A stretch of 64,000 nucleotides of DNA from Coix lacryma-jobi var. lacryma-jobi (taxonomy: Eukaryota; Streptophyta; Magnoliopsida; Poales; Poaceae): NCBI GenBank assembly GCA_009763385.1, contig CM019827.1:112247204-112311203 (forward strand), read 5' to 3'. The translations under genes and the position numbers were made by a program. The notes beneath the pieces are model-generated. The model searched no databases. It was not told the DNA's origin and saw nothing but the letters and a program-made list of their open reading frames with translations. This document shows, one piece after another, positions 21,555-32,520 of the stretch; position 1 is the stretch's first letter, and each line of letters begins with the position of its first letter.

Positions 21555-22621
21555 TGGTAGTTCTTAACTTCACTAAAGATAGAGCTAGGCAACTATCCCC
21601 GGTAAGGCCCAGAAATGCTTGTTGACACTTGCTAACATCGTTACTAGGAGTAGACTATGGAATCTATCCCTGGCAACGGCGCCAGAAATGCTTGTAGCAA
21701 GTCCAGTCACTATACCTAAAGGAGTGAAGCTAAAGCAGCTATCTACTACTATCAAATGGGGTTGTCAATCCCGACACTAGTAGGAGCTAGCTAGCAAGAA
21801 TGCAATCTACCAGGAGGAGATTCTGCAAGCTCACAGAACTATCGTAGTAGCACTTCCCACCAGGTGTCGATTTATTTGATCCCAAAGGAAGGCTAGGGTG
21901 GTGTATGAGTCGAGTCAAGGAGGGGATGAGATTCGAAGAATAAGAAAGGGAAAAGGAGAGGAGAGAAGAGATGAAAGGCTAGAGCTAGAAAGAATTATGA
22001 GTGGATAGGTAAGGATGATGAAATGAAATGGCTAAGGTAAGGTGGATGGATAGGTAGATAAGGGGAATAAGATAACTAAGAATAACTAATATAACTAACT
22101 AATAACTAATAACTACTCCTAGATAACTACGAAGCAAGATAGGAAAATGCCAAATAAGCAACCAAGTTAAGTATAGTTTTATTCCTATCTTGTCATGTAC
22201 CGAGGCGTACTAGCTTTTACCACTGACTTAGGTTGAACGCTAGCACAATGAGCCTTACTGTTAAACTAGACCAACTACGTGGTGGAATTCAAGGCGCACA
22301 GGGCTGTCACCACCTGCTTGCTACCACAGCTATCTGGGGGTCCAGCCGTATCTGAAGGTAAGTCTATAACTAAGCACCACGCTTAATTATATTCTAACTA
22401 TCTCTACCCTAGCTTTGAATAGAGACACCCTTGCGGACATCAGAGCAAATACTTGACTTAATAAGATAAACACTAAACTAACTAAGCAACCTATTGGCAA
22501 AGATCAAACACTAAGCTCACTAGAGATTAACTACTATGGCTAAGTGAATTGAACTGTAGGATAACTAGGTCACACTCAAGGCACTTGATAAAGTAATACT
22601 GAAAGTAATACTGAAAGTAAT
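21555..22621 (-). repeat. 5' LTR of element C, first part
   Basis: Matches 15863 onward in direct orientation with scattered substitutions and small indels. It stops at 22621, where element D begins; the sequence resumes at 36770. Confidence 0.85.
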
Positions 22622-23613
22622 TGTAACACCTCTGGTGTTTAACTGTAATTAACTTGACATGTCATCATCTTAAGCATTAATCTTTTCCTGTGATGCATTT
22701 GATTTGCCTAATTACTATGCTTTGATTCCCTTTCCAGAACCCTAAAAGCCCAATTCTCTCTATAAGGGCAAAATGGTAATTTCCCTCTGTGCCTAGTTCT
22801 ATTTAATTCTTGTTCAAATTTAGTGCCCTGATGTTTGCTGCATTGATCAAAGTTCAAAAATCAGTTTTGATTTGATTTTCCCTTTTGCAAAACCCTGATT
22901 TCCAAACCCTGGATTTTTATCCCTCTTTGTAATTCAAAATTTTTCAAAATTTGAGGTTGGTCCAAACAGCAAAGTTGTAGATCTTGTCAAGAGGAACAAC
23001 TTTGGTGTTTGCAGATTTTCAAGTTTCCATACAAAATCAGAAGTAATTTCAAATTTCTCCAAACTTAATTTTTGTCCCTTTTCGGTTTTCAAAAGGATCT
23101 CAAAAACTTTTGAATTTCAGAAAAAGTTTATATTGGCAAAGTTGTAGGTCTCAAAATTTTGAGCAACTTTGGTGTGTTGAGTTTTCTTCGTATAGTTCAA
23201 GTTTTGGGAGTAATTTCAAAATTTCAGAGAAGGGAAATTTGGCTTTAAATATCGTCACTGTGCACGAACCTTAAAGCCAGGGGGCCCCGGCCTCCGGCAA
23301 GGACGCCGCACCGCGCGCGAGCCTCGCCGCCCCTGCCGAGTCCGGCTGACCCGCGCCCGTGCCGCGCGGCCAAGCTCGGGCGCTCGCTTTTCCTCTCGGC
23401 CCCTACCTACCGCCGTCTCGCTCATCCCCTACCCTCTTCCTCTTTCCCCTCGGCCGCGGACAGCGCGCAGTTGCCGGCCGCCGGCAAGCCGCCCCGCCGC
23501 GCGCGCGTTCCCGCCCGCACCAAAACCGCCCTACCATGTTCCCTACCTCCATTTATGTCGACCGAACGCTCCCCATCCTTCTAACCGGCCCCCCCCCCAG
23601 CTCCGCCCGCGGC

Positions 23614-23620
23614 TATAAAA
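23614..23620 (+). promoter_or_regulatory. TATA box of element D 5' LTR
   Basis: GGCTATAAAAGCC in an otherwise GC-rich region, a strong candidate core promoter. The same site is at 33509-33515 in the 3' LTR. Confidence 0.65.
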
Positions 23621-24140
23621 GCCGCCGGGATCCGCCATTACCGCCACCACGGCGCCACGCACCACCGGACCTCCCCAGCACCCGCCGAGCCCGCCGTTGC
23701 CTTCGCCTTGAGCTGCTCCACCTTCCTGAGCAATCAATTTCACCCCTCCGCCCTCCTATCGCCGGCGCGGGAGCTTCGTCCCCGACTCCGGCAAGCGGCC
23801 GCGTTTCGGCAAGAAGAGGAAATTCGCCGCCGTGAGTTTTCCTCCCGTCCCTCCGACCCCTGCCCTCTCTTCCTCACCTCCGTGCGCTCCTAACCGCACC
23901 TCGGTAATCCCTTTTGGCGGACAGAGCCACCGGACGTCGTTCGCCGCCAGAGAGCTCCGCCGGAGTACCTCCACCGTCGAGCTCCCTCCTCCGACCCTGC
24001 ACCGCCTCGCCGAGTCTCTCTCCCGACTCACGGTGAGCCCGCAAACCTCTCCCACACTCGGTTTTCCCAGCGCAAGTCCCGAACGGCCGGTCCGCCGTCC
24101 GTCCCGTCTGCGACTCGCCCGAGCCTACTGTCCGTCTCGC

Positions 24141-24300
24141 CCGAGCCCAAGCCTCGGCGAGCGCATGCCCTCCGCTTCGCCCGAGCCCAAGCCTCGGCGA
24201 GAGCATGCCCTCCGCTTCGCCCGAGCCCAAGCCTCGGCGAGCGCATGCCCTCCGCTTCGCCCGAGCCCAAGCCTCGGCGAGCGCATGCTCTCCGCTTCGC
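24141..24300 (+). repeat. 40-bp tandem array in element D 5' LTR (4 copies)
   Basis: Four copies of a 40-base unit containing CGAGCCCAAGCCTCGGCGAG, followed by related diverged CCGAG/CTCGG-rich sequence to 24445. The copy number is the same in the 3' LTR (about 34038-34198). Confidence 0.85.
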
Positions 24301-26863
24301 CCGAGTCAGGCCTCGGACGGAGGCTTACTTCTCCGTCTCGCCCGAGCCTCCGGGCCAGGCCTCGGACGAAGCTGTCGCTTCCGTCTCGACCGAGCCCGTC
24401 TCGACCGAGCCCCGCGCGATTCGCCCGAGCCCCGCGATTCGCCGAGCCCGGCCTAGAAGGAGCACAGTGCTCTTCTCTTTTTCTGAGAGATGTGAATAGT
24501 GTTCTGTTTCCTTTTTTTGTATGATTTTCTGTGTGCATCCAAAAATTCTGAAATTTTTGTGGTAGACTCTTTATGCTGTGTAGTATTTTATAAAAATATG
24601 AAACTTGACTTTTCTGCAAGAATTTGAAAATGTAAAATCCCTCTTTTAATTAATAAATGGATAGTTTTGGATTTTTAGAAAATCATTTATAACTCCAAAA
24701 CTCTTGAGATAAATTTTTTGTGACCCTGTTATAACATGCTGAACCTCTGGTAAAATTTTGAAGTCTTTTGGAACAAGTTGATTTTTGAGCTTTTATTTAA
24801 ATAGTTGAATAGTGCCTTTTGTTAATTAAATGTGTTTTTGTTAAGCACCTAAATGACCTCCAAAAATTATGAAATTTGCTTCGACAACTGTTTATACCAA
24901 AATGAACCCAAGAGATCTTTTTGGGTAAATTTGAAGCAACTGTATAAAATGACCTTTTTTTTTAAATAATAAAAAAAAAATATAGAAATCAAGTAGAGTT
25001 TATGTTGTATGCCCTGTCATGTGACTTTTAGGATTGTTTGCTGTTTATAGACCCCCACCCCTTGGTCTATGATGTTTGAGATGCCATGCTTGTTTTGTGT
25101 TTAGGTCGGATAAATGATGCTTAATAGGTTGTTTAATTTTGCTTAGAGATCAAAATAAGTAACTTTGTGTCTGTGCTAGAAGTTATTTGCACGATAGAAA
25201 GTTGTGCTCTAGTTTCGGTAGAAATGTCCTATTGTTCATGTCAGCATCCTCATAAGCATACATCATTGCATCCGTATAGTGACCGAAGGAGAAGGCATCA
25301 AGGTCGAGGCAGCCACTGACGAATCTACTCCCGAAGCGACCCCGAGCTCCAACATCTGCACTGCCGACCCCGAGCCCGTCCTCCTTGCTCTTCAAGGCAA
25401 GCCCCGGTGCATTTAACCCTTCCTTGAATTTATAAAATGTTTTCCTTAAATGCTTTTGAGTTAAACTATTGCATTAGGTTTATAAGAGTTGTGTGTTATC
25501 CTAATTGATGCACTATCCACCTTGACCACTGATACACCCGATACCTGCTTTTCGAAAGTATTTGAAAAATGCTTAGCAATACTTATTGAATTAGACTTTG
25601 CAATAAAATGCCAATTTCAAAAGTGTGATCACTTAAGAATGTTTATGGGAATTTGGCTTTACTCCCGTCTACTGGCTAGTTACCTGATCCGTACCTAGTC
25701 AATAGCGTGGAGAGGTTGTCCGAGCGTACGGTGCCGTCATGTTGTAGTCCGGGACTCAACAGTTGACACCGACCGGGACAGGGTTGAAAAACTGACAGGA
25801 CTATTACGCTTGGGTGAGATATAACCAAGGTATAGTTCTGGCTGGAAAATTAGGGACCATCCGTATGGGGGCCTGCTGGTCAAGACTTGTAACTATTCAC
25901 ATACTTCGGAAAGCTCTGGCTCCGAGGAATCTTTATTGGACCGACAACCGCGCACTGGGAGTGGAGAGATGGCGGAAGTAGCATGTACCCACGTGGGTTA
26001 AAGTCCCGGATGGTGTGGTGTATGTACTTCCGGGTGGCGTAGGACCGGGCCCAATCCTGGAGGAATCGTGGTAGACGAGTTGGCATATGCAAGCTTGGGT
26101 GCTACATATGCAGTGTGGATAGGGATCCTCAGCTGAGTATTATTTATCCGGATTAACGTTGCTCCTCGGTTATGGAGACTTGGTCCACTGACTGTCAACG
26201 GAGAGTGGTTCTCAACTAGGAATGTTTTGAAATGTAAAATGAATCATGAAAGATGAAGATTTGAGGAATACCGAATCTTTCAAAAATAAAATAAGGTTTA
26301 CAAAATGCTTTTCTGCAAAATACTTGATCTTGCTTAAGCCTTACCTTGACTACCCTAAGCCTTCATTCCTGAGTCTTCTCCTTTTCTTTAGTCGGGTAAG
26401 TCTTGTTGAGTACCCCGTACTCAGGGTTTGTTACCCATGTTGCAGGTATGCCTGAGACCCCGATGTGTCTCGCACCCTGTTGCGTGACCTTCGTCCAGGA
26501 GGAGGCCGATGAGGCCGATGAGTAAATGTGCACCCTCGGGCTAGGTTACATGTATTTTATGTTATTGCTTCCGCTACGTTGTCTACTTTGAATTTCCCGA
26601 ACAATGGTTTGTAATAATCGTACCCTTACCTCATTTGAAACCCTGTTTTGTAAAACTAATGTTATTTAAGTCTTCCGCTGATTATTCCGATGTTATTTGT
26701 AAAAGTATGCAATGCTGTAACCGAATTGTGAGATGATCCTGCGGACATTGGGCACTGATGTAGCCCGGTGGCGAACAGGTCTTAATCACATGGAACATGG
26801 GTTCGGCTGTCAGAAGTTGACAGGGACACGTGGGCCATGGGGTTAGGTCGTTCCGTCACAGAG

Positions 26864-26875
26864 TGGTATCGGAGC
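26864..26875 (+). other. Primer binding site of element D (tRNA-Met type)
   Basis: TGGTATCGGAGC, three bases after the LTR end, differs by one base from the usual initiator tRNA-Met site. The leader 26876-27188 that follows has no recognised gene. Confidence 0.75.
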
Positions 26876-27188
26876 ATCTCACTTTAACGTTGCAGTGTTT
26901 TTTTGCGAAAACTTCAAAAATTCTTTTGAGTCCAAACAAACTAAACTTGACTATTTTGAGTCCAAATTGCTTCTCTCATCTTGTCTCTCTTATGGCAACA
27001 CTAGCTAGTGGAGCAACATGTTTTAATCCCTATGTACCTTACTTATTTATTGCATTGCTTTGTTCCGTAGGAACGATTCATGCATCATGTCATAATCACT
27101 TAAGTAAACTTCTTCTCTAAGTTCGTTTGGATAGTATGCCTTTACCTGTTCTTGCTAGCCTTTCTCATCCATCTTCTCTTATCCAGAC

Positions 27189-27795
27189 ATGGCCCTCATC
27201 AAGCGGACTGCTCGTAAGTCGACTGGACCCAAAGGTGTGCCACGCCATCAGCTAGCACCACGCGCTGGAGAAGAGATTGCCGAATCTCCAATGGTCGTCG
27301 TTTTCCCCGCCGCACCCGCAAGCAGCTGAAGGAGGAAATCAAGAATCTGAAGGCTGAAATGGAGAGAACATGGAGCATGACTTCTATCTGTCCCGCCTGG
27401 AGTTTTATGAGGCACGAGCTTCTCTAGAGCAGGCCAACCGAAACACGGTTCGCGCTATCGAGCAGCGCAATGATGCTTGGACCCGCGAGGACGCCACCAG
27501 AGCCGAGCTCCACGGACTGCAGCAGTACACAGCTCAGATTGAACAGTACAATGATATGCTTCATGAGGAAGTGCATCAGCTGTATGACCAACTCCACCCC
27601 TTGGTACCCCCGGTTATGGAAGACCCTAAGGACGGAATTGTGGAGGAACCGGAAGTGGATCAAGGGCCAGGCGAGAACGAAGAAGTGGAACCTGCTGAAG
27701 ACGTCCACGTTGAAGACAAGGACGAGGAGGAGGAGCCTGAGCTCATCCTCGAAGAAGACGACGACGAAGACATGATCATCATCGACGACGACTAG
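27189..27795 (+). pseudogene. Element D extra ORF (ORF0): histone H3-tail-like start, coiled coil, acidic end
   Basis: From ATG at 27189 the product begins MALIKRTARKSTGPKG, then VPRHQLAPR. Aligned to histone H3 without its initiator Met, residues 1, 4, 6-12 and 14 coincide in register (A1, K4, T6, A7, R8, K9, S10, T11, G12, K14), and after one inserted residue P16, R17, Q19, L20 and A21 also match. The first frame stops at 27327-27329. A second frame just past the shift continues with a charged segment (TRKQLKEEIKNLKAEMER). A third frame, 27370-27795, has a helical region (FYLSRLEFYEARASLEQANR) predicted as coiled coil and ends in a very acidic Asp/Glu tract. Two frameshifts therefore break this copy. 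An ORF upstream of gag is, as I recall, known in some rice Tekay/Del-type elements; its function is not established. Confidence 0.75.
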
Positions 27796-28014
27796 ACTCG
27801 TAGTGTCTGTACCATCTGCTTACCTAAAACCTTAGTCTAGGTTTGGGGCGTTAGTCTGTCTGTTGCCAAGTCTGGCATGTATCTTTCTTTTCGCATCGTT
27901 TCCTTTTATCAGTCTGTGGTTATCTGTCAGTCATCTGTACTCATCATCTACCTCTGTATCAATAAAGTTGTCAGTTAGTTATCAATGGATGCTAAGTTCC
28001 AAGTTTCTTAACAG

Positions 28015-29080
28015 ATGCCTGTGAACACTCGCAATGGAGCTGGAAGTTCTCAGGAGACTGGCCTTCCAAACCCTCCACCTGTACCAGCTATGCTAGCAGA
28101 TGCCATTGCAGCCTTGGCCGCCGCTGCCAACCTAATGGCTCAAAACCAAGGGCAGCAGCAGAACTTTCACCGTGGTCGCCACAACATCAATCAAGAGACC
28201 ACCTATGTGGAATTCACCGAAACTCGTCCACCGGTCTTCACCAAGGCCGATGAACCACTCGAAGCTGATGATGGCTCCGCACTATGGAGCAAAAGTTCAG
28301 TCTTCTCCGCTGTACCAACGTCCAGAAACCCCGGTTCGCTTCCCAACAGCTTCGTGGTCCGGCAAGTGCTTGGTATGCCAACCTGTTGGCTGCCCAGCCA
28401 GAAGGTCATCAGTTTGATCTGGGAGGAGTTCCGCACTGCCTTCCGTGCTCATCACATCCCTTCCGGATTGATGAAAATGAAGCTTGATCAGTTCCTGGCT
28501 CTCCAACAGAAAGACTCCACGGTCATGCAGTATGTGGGCAATTCAATCATCTCAGCCAGTATGCTTCAGAGTACGTCAACACAGACGAGAAGAAGAGGGA
28601 CTGCTTCCTTAGGGGACTGCACCCCAAGATCCGCAGAAGTATGTCCAATAACCTGGCCGGCTCATATCATGATGCCGTTGACCGTGCTGTTGCATATGAA
28701 GAAAGCAACCGTCAGTATCAAGAAGAAAAGAAGAAGAAAGAAGCAGGATCCAGCAGCTTCTCTGGCAATCACAAGCGCCAGAGGATCATATACCACCCAG
28801 TCATCACCAAAATCGCCTACCTTATCCCAACCAGCAAGTGGTCGTCCGTACTGCGGCCACCACCCATAATGCCAACCAGCAGAGTGCCACACAGCCGAAC
28901 GCCCCAGGTGTTCGTATCACCACTCCACAAACAACCTACAACCATCCCTGCTACAACTGTGGCCAGCTTGGTCACTGGTCCCGTGAGTGCCCAAAGCCCA
29001 AGAGGTATGCTCAGAATACTCAGAAGAATCTGGAGGGTCTCAGCAGCAGCAGCACCGTGCCCAGCAGCAACACGCCCAGA
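28015..29080 (+). pseudogene. Element D gag with CCHC zinc knuckle, frameshifted
   Basis: Starts MPVNTRNGAGSSQETG with an Ala-rich region, then YVEFTETRPPVFTKADEP. Capsid-type sequence continues in other frames (FASQQLRGPASAWYANLL; SNNLAGSYHDAVDRAVAYEE). The zinc knuckle CYNCGQLGHWSRECPKPKR lies at about 28950-29000. At least three frame changes are visible, so it cannot be translated as one protein as assembled. Confidence 0.85.
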
Positions 29081-32000
29081 AAGGCAGGATTGTCAAGAAG
29101 CAAGGGCAAGTCTACTACACCACCGTCAGTGACATCCCAGAAGGAGAACCCGTCATGATCGGTAGGTTTCCTGTTGCCAATCACCCTGCAGTTGTGTTGT
29201 TTGATTCTGGTGCATCGCATTCCTTCATCAGTCGTACTTTTGTCATCAAGTATGAAATATCAATTGAGGAGTTAAAAGAAAGTTTCTGCATATTTTCGCC
29301 TGGAGGGCGTATAAGTACTAAGGAAGTGGTTCGCAGTATACCAGTAAGGTTGGGGGAACATATATTTCCCACCACCATGATAGTGCTTCATGATCAGGAG
29401 ATAGATGTCATCCTAGGCATGAATTGGATGTGTCAGTATAAAGCCATGATCGACATCTTGAGTAGAGTTGTGAGAGTGGATATTCCTTACAGTACCTCCA
29501 AACTCCTTCTCCACTTCCGATGCCTCAAAAACCAGTAGCCACTCAAGTAAATACCACCTATGTTCTGGAAACCAGAGACATCCCCGTGGTCTGTGACTTC
29601 CCTGATGTTTTTCAGAGACTTACTGGTCTACCTCCTGACCGTGATGTTGAGTTTGCCATAGAGCTAAAGCCCGGGACTGCTCCTATATCCCGCAGAGCTT
29701 ATCGAATGCCTCCCAGAGAGTTGGCAGAACTAAAAATCCAATTACAAGATTGTTGGACAAGGGTTTCATTCGCCCAAGCTCGTCTCCTTGGGGCTGTCCT
29801 GCAATCTTTGTAAAAAGAAGAAAGACAAGACTCTCAGAATGTGCATTGATTATCGCCACTCAATGAGGTCACCATCAAAAACAAATATCCCTTGCCTCGT
29901 ATTGATCTTCTCTTTGACCAGTTAGCTGGAGCCAAAGTATTCTCCAAGATCGATCTCAGATCCGGCTACCACCAAATAAAGATTCGTCCTGAAGATATTC
30001 CTAAAACAGCTTCACCACCAGATACGGCCTATATGAGTACTTGGTCATGTCCTTCGGTTGACAATGCCCCTGCTCATTTCATGTACCTCATGAACTCTGT
30101 GTTCATGCAGAGCTTGATAAATTTGTGGTCGTGTTCATTGACGACATCCTTGTCTACTCAAAAAACCCATGAAGATCATGCCGAAACATCTTCGTATCGT
30201 TCTATCCCGTCTCAGAGAACATCAGCTGCTGTATGCCAAGTTCAGTAAATGTGAGTTCTGGTTAGATCAGATCCAGTTTCTGGTCATGTCCTTTCCGCTG
30301 AAGGTGTGTCAGTTGACCCTGGTAAAGTGGCAGACATTCTGGATGTGGGAGCCACCTACCACTGTTCACCAAGTCCGCAGCTTTATGGGAATGGCTGGAT
30401 ATTATCGTCGATTCATTCCGGATTTCTCAAGAATCGCCAAGCCTATCACGGAGTTAGTAAAGAATTCTGTAAAGTTGTCTGGTCACCAGCCTGTGAGCAA
30501 GCCTTTCAAACTCTGAAGAAACTGTTAACTACATCACCAGTGCTAGCCCAGCCGAACATCGAGAAGCCCTTTGATGTCTTCTGTGATGCATCTGGTACTG
30601 GTTTGGGTTGCGTGTTGATGCAAGAAGGAAGAGTGATCGCTTATGCCTCGCGGCAGCTTAAGCGACATGAGGAAAATTATCCAACTCATGATCTCGAGTT
30701 AGCAGCAGTAGTGCATGCCTTGAAGATCTGGCGTCATTATCTGTTGGGCAGTACCTGTAATGTATACACTGATCACAAAAGCCTGAAGTATATCTTCACC
30801 CAAGAAGAGCTGAACATGAGGCAGCGAAGATGGCTTGAGTTAATCAAGGACTATGATATCGAAGTGCATTACCATCCGGGTAAGGCGAATGTGGTCGCCG
30901 ATGCACTCAGTCGCAAGTCATACTGTAACTGGGTTATGAAATCCTATGATCTTCCCTATGCTATGAACTAGAAGCTGGGTATTGAAATGGTTCCACAAGG
31001 AAGTCTAGGCAATGTCAGAGTAGAAACCCTCTATCAGAGAACAGATCATAGCTGCACAAAAGATAACCCGGAATCAAGCACATCATCGAAAAGGTCCAAT
31101 CTGGAAAGGCTGACTGTTTCAGGATTGATGATAAGGAGTGGTATGGTTCAAGAATCGTCTGGTAGTTCCCAAGTGCCTGAGTTGAGACAGTTAATCCTTG
31201 ATGAAGCACACTCACTAGATTTCCATCCACCCCGGCAGCAACAAGATGTACCAGACTTGAAGCAGCAATTCTGGTGGACAAAGATGAAGATTGAGATCGC
31301 CCGATATGTCGCTCAGTGTGATACCTGCCAGAAGTCAAAGCTGTGCACATGAAGCCCGGAGGAGAATTGCAACCTTTATCTGTACCTGCTTGGAAATGGG
31401 ACGATATCAGTATGGATTTTATCAATGGGTTACCCAAGACATCAAAAGGTTTTGATTCTTTGGGTGATCGTGGATCGCCTCACTAAGCAAGCTCACTTCC
31501 TGCCAGTGAAGACCAGTTACACCGTCCCCACTTATGCCACTTTGTACAAGAACCACATAGTGAAACTCCATGGCATACCCAAGAACATTATCTCTGATCG
31601 TGGTACCCAGTTTGTCGCAAAGTTTTGGAAAGCGTTCCATGCCTCACTTGGAACCCAGCTCTTGCATAGTACAGCATATCATCCTCAAACAGATGGACAA
31701 ACTGAGCGAGTCAACCAAGTGTTAGAGGATATGTTGAGAGCATGTGTGCTCACCTTCGCAGATACTTGGGATGACTGTTTGCCCTTGGCAGAGTTTTCAT
31801 ATAATAACAGTTACCAAGAAAGCATCAAAATGGCACCCTTTGAAGCACTGTACGGCCGCCGTTGTCGTACACCTCTCAGTTGGTCTGAACCCGGAGAAAG
31901 AGAATTCTTTGGCGTTGACCTAGTAAAAGATATGGAAGAGAAGTCAAGCAGATCCAAGAGAACATGAAGATTGCACAGTCTCGACAGAAAAGTTATGCTG

Positions 32001-32450
32001 ACAAGAGACGTCGACCTCTGCAGTTCGAGATCGGAGATTATGTGTACCTGAAGGTCTCCGCCCACCAAAGGAGTCACTCGTTTGGAGTCAAGGAAAGTTA
32101 GCACCTCGCTACATTGGTCCGTTTGAGGTTCTGGATCGTTGTGGTAAGGTCGCTTACAAGCTAAGTTGCCCGATCATCTTTCAGCAGTTCCTAATGTGTT
32201 TCATGTCTCCCCTCAAGAAGTGTCTCCGAGTACCTGAACATGTGGTGGTTTGAAGGCGTTGAGTTAGACCAGATCTGTCATACACTGAGTATCCAGTTCG
32301 CGTGTTGGATCACAAGGATCGTGTTACCGAAGAGGAACCACCACAAGATGGTACAAGATCCAGTGGAACCAGCACTCTGAAGAAGAAGCCACCTGGGAAT
32401 CTGAAGACTTCTTGGCAAAGAACTATCCCGACTTTCTCGAATCTCTGTAG
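29081..32450 (+). pseudogene. Element D protease, RT, RNase H, integrase and chromodomain, frameshifted
   Basis: Protease: AVVLFDSGASHSFISRTF with the catalytic DSG at about 29198. Reverse transcriptase: KIDLRSGYHQIKIR near 29945 and the catalytic FVVVFIDDILVYS near 30135. RNase H: FDVFCDASGTGLGCVLMQEG and VYTDHKSLKYIF within 30306-30971. Integrase: zinc domain ending CDTCQKSK near 31330, core IISDRGTQFVAKFW and GQTERVNQVLEDML in 31425-31967. The gene order matches Ty3/gypsy. More than six frame changes interrupt it although individual blocks are well conserved. The C-terminal part (from about 32281) is a chromodomain. Confidence 0.9.
32281..32450 (+). other. Integrase C-terminal chromodomain of element D
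   Basis: Frame segments YPVRVLDHKDRV and, after a frameshift near 32335, WYKIQWNQHSEEEATWESED followed by a TAG at 32448-32450. The aromatic residues and the HSEEEATWE core match integrase chromodomains of plant chromoviruses, which direct integration by recognising histone H3 marks such as K9 methylation. Confidence 0.8.
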
Positions 32451-32506
32451 ATGTAAGGTTTTGCCTTTTCCTTCTTAAGACGTGGAATCTCGGGGCGAGA
32501 TTTCTT

Positions 32507-32520
32507 TTAGGGGGGAAGGC
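32507..32520 (+). other. Polypurine tract of element D
   Basis: TTAGGGGGGAAGGC directly before the 3' LTR start TGTAACACC. Confidence 0.75.

Larger units (their letters stand above)
22622..26860 (+). repeat. 5' LTR of element D (4.2 kb)
   Basis: Begins TGTAACACCTCTGG and ends TTCCGTCACA. The first 650 bases are AT-rich. A GC-rich module (about 23270-24460) contains a TATA box and a short tandem array. The remainder is AT-rich. ORFs here are low-complexity Arg/Pro/Ser translations of GC-rich repeats. Confidence 0.9.

Noticed and set aside
23832..24524. Long Ser/Arg/Pro-rich ORFs on both strands (and their copies near 33727-34435)
   Set aside because: They are translations of the GC-rich 40-bp array in element D's LTRs, open in several frames on both strands, with no domain or start context.
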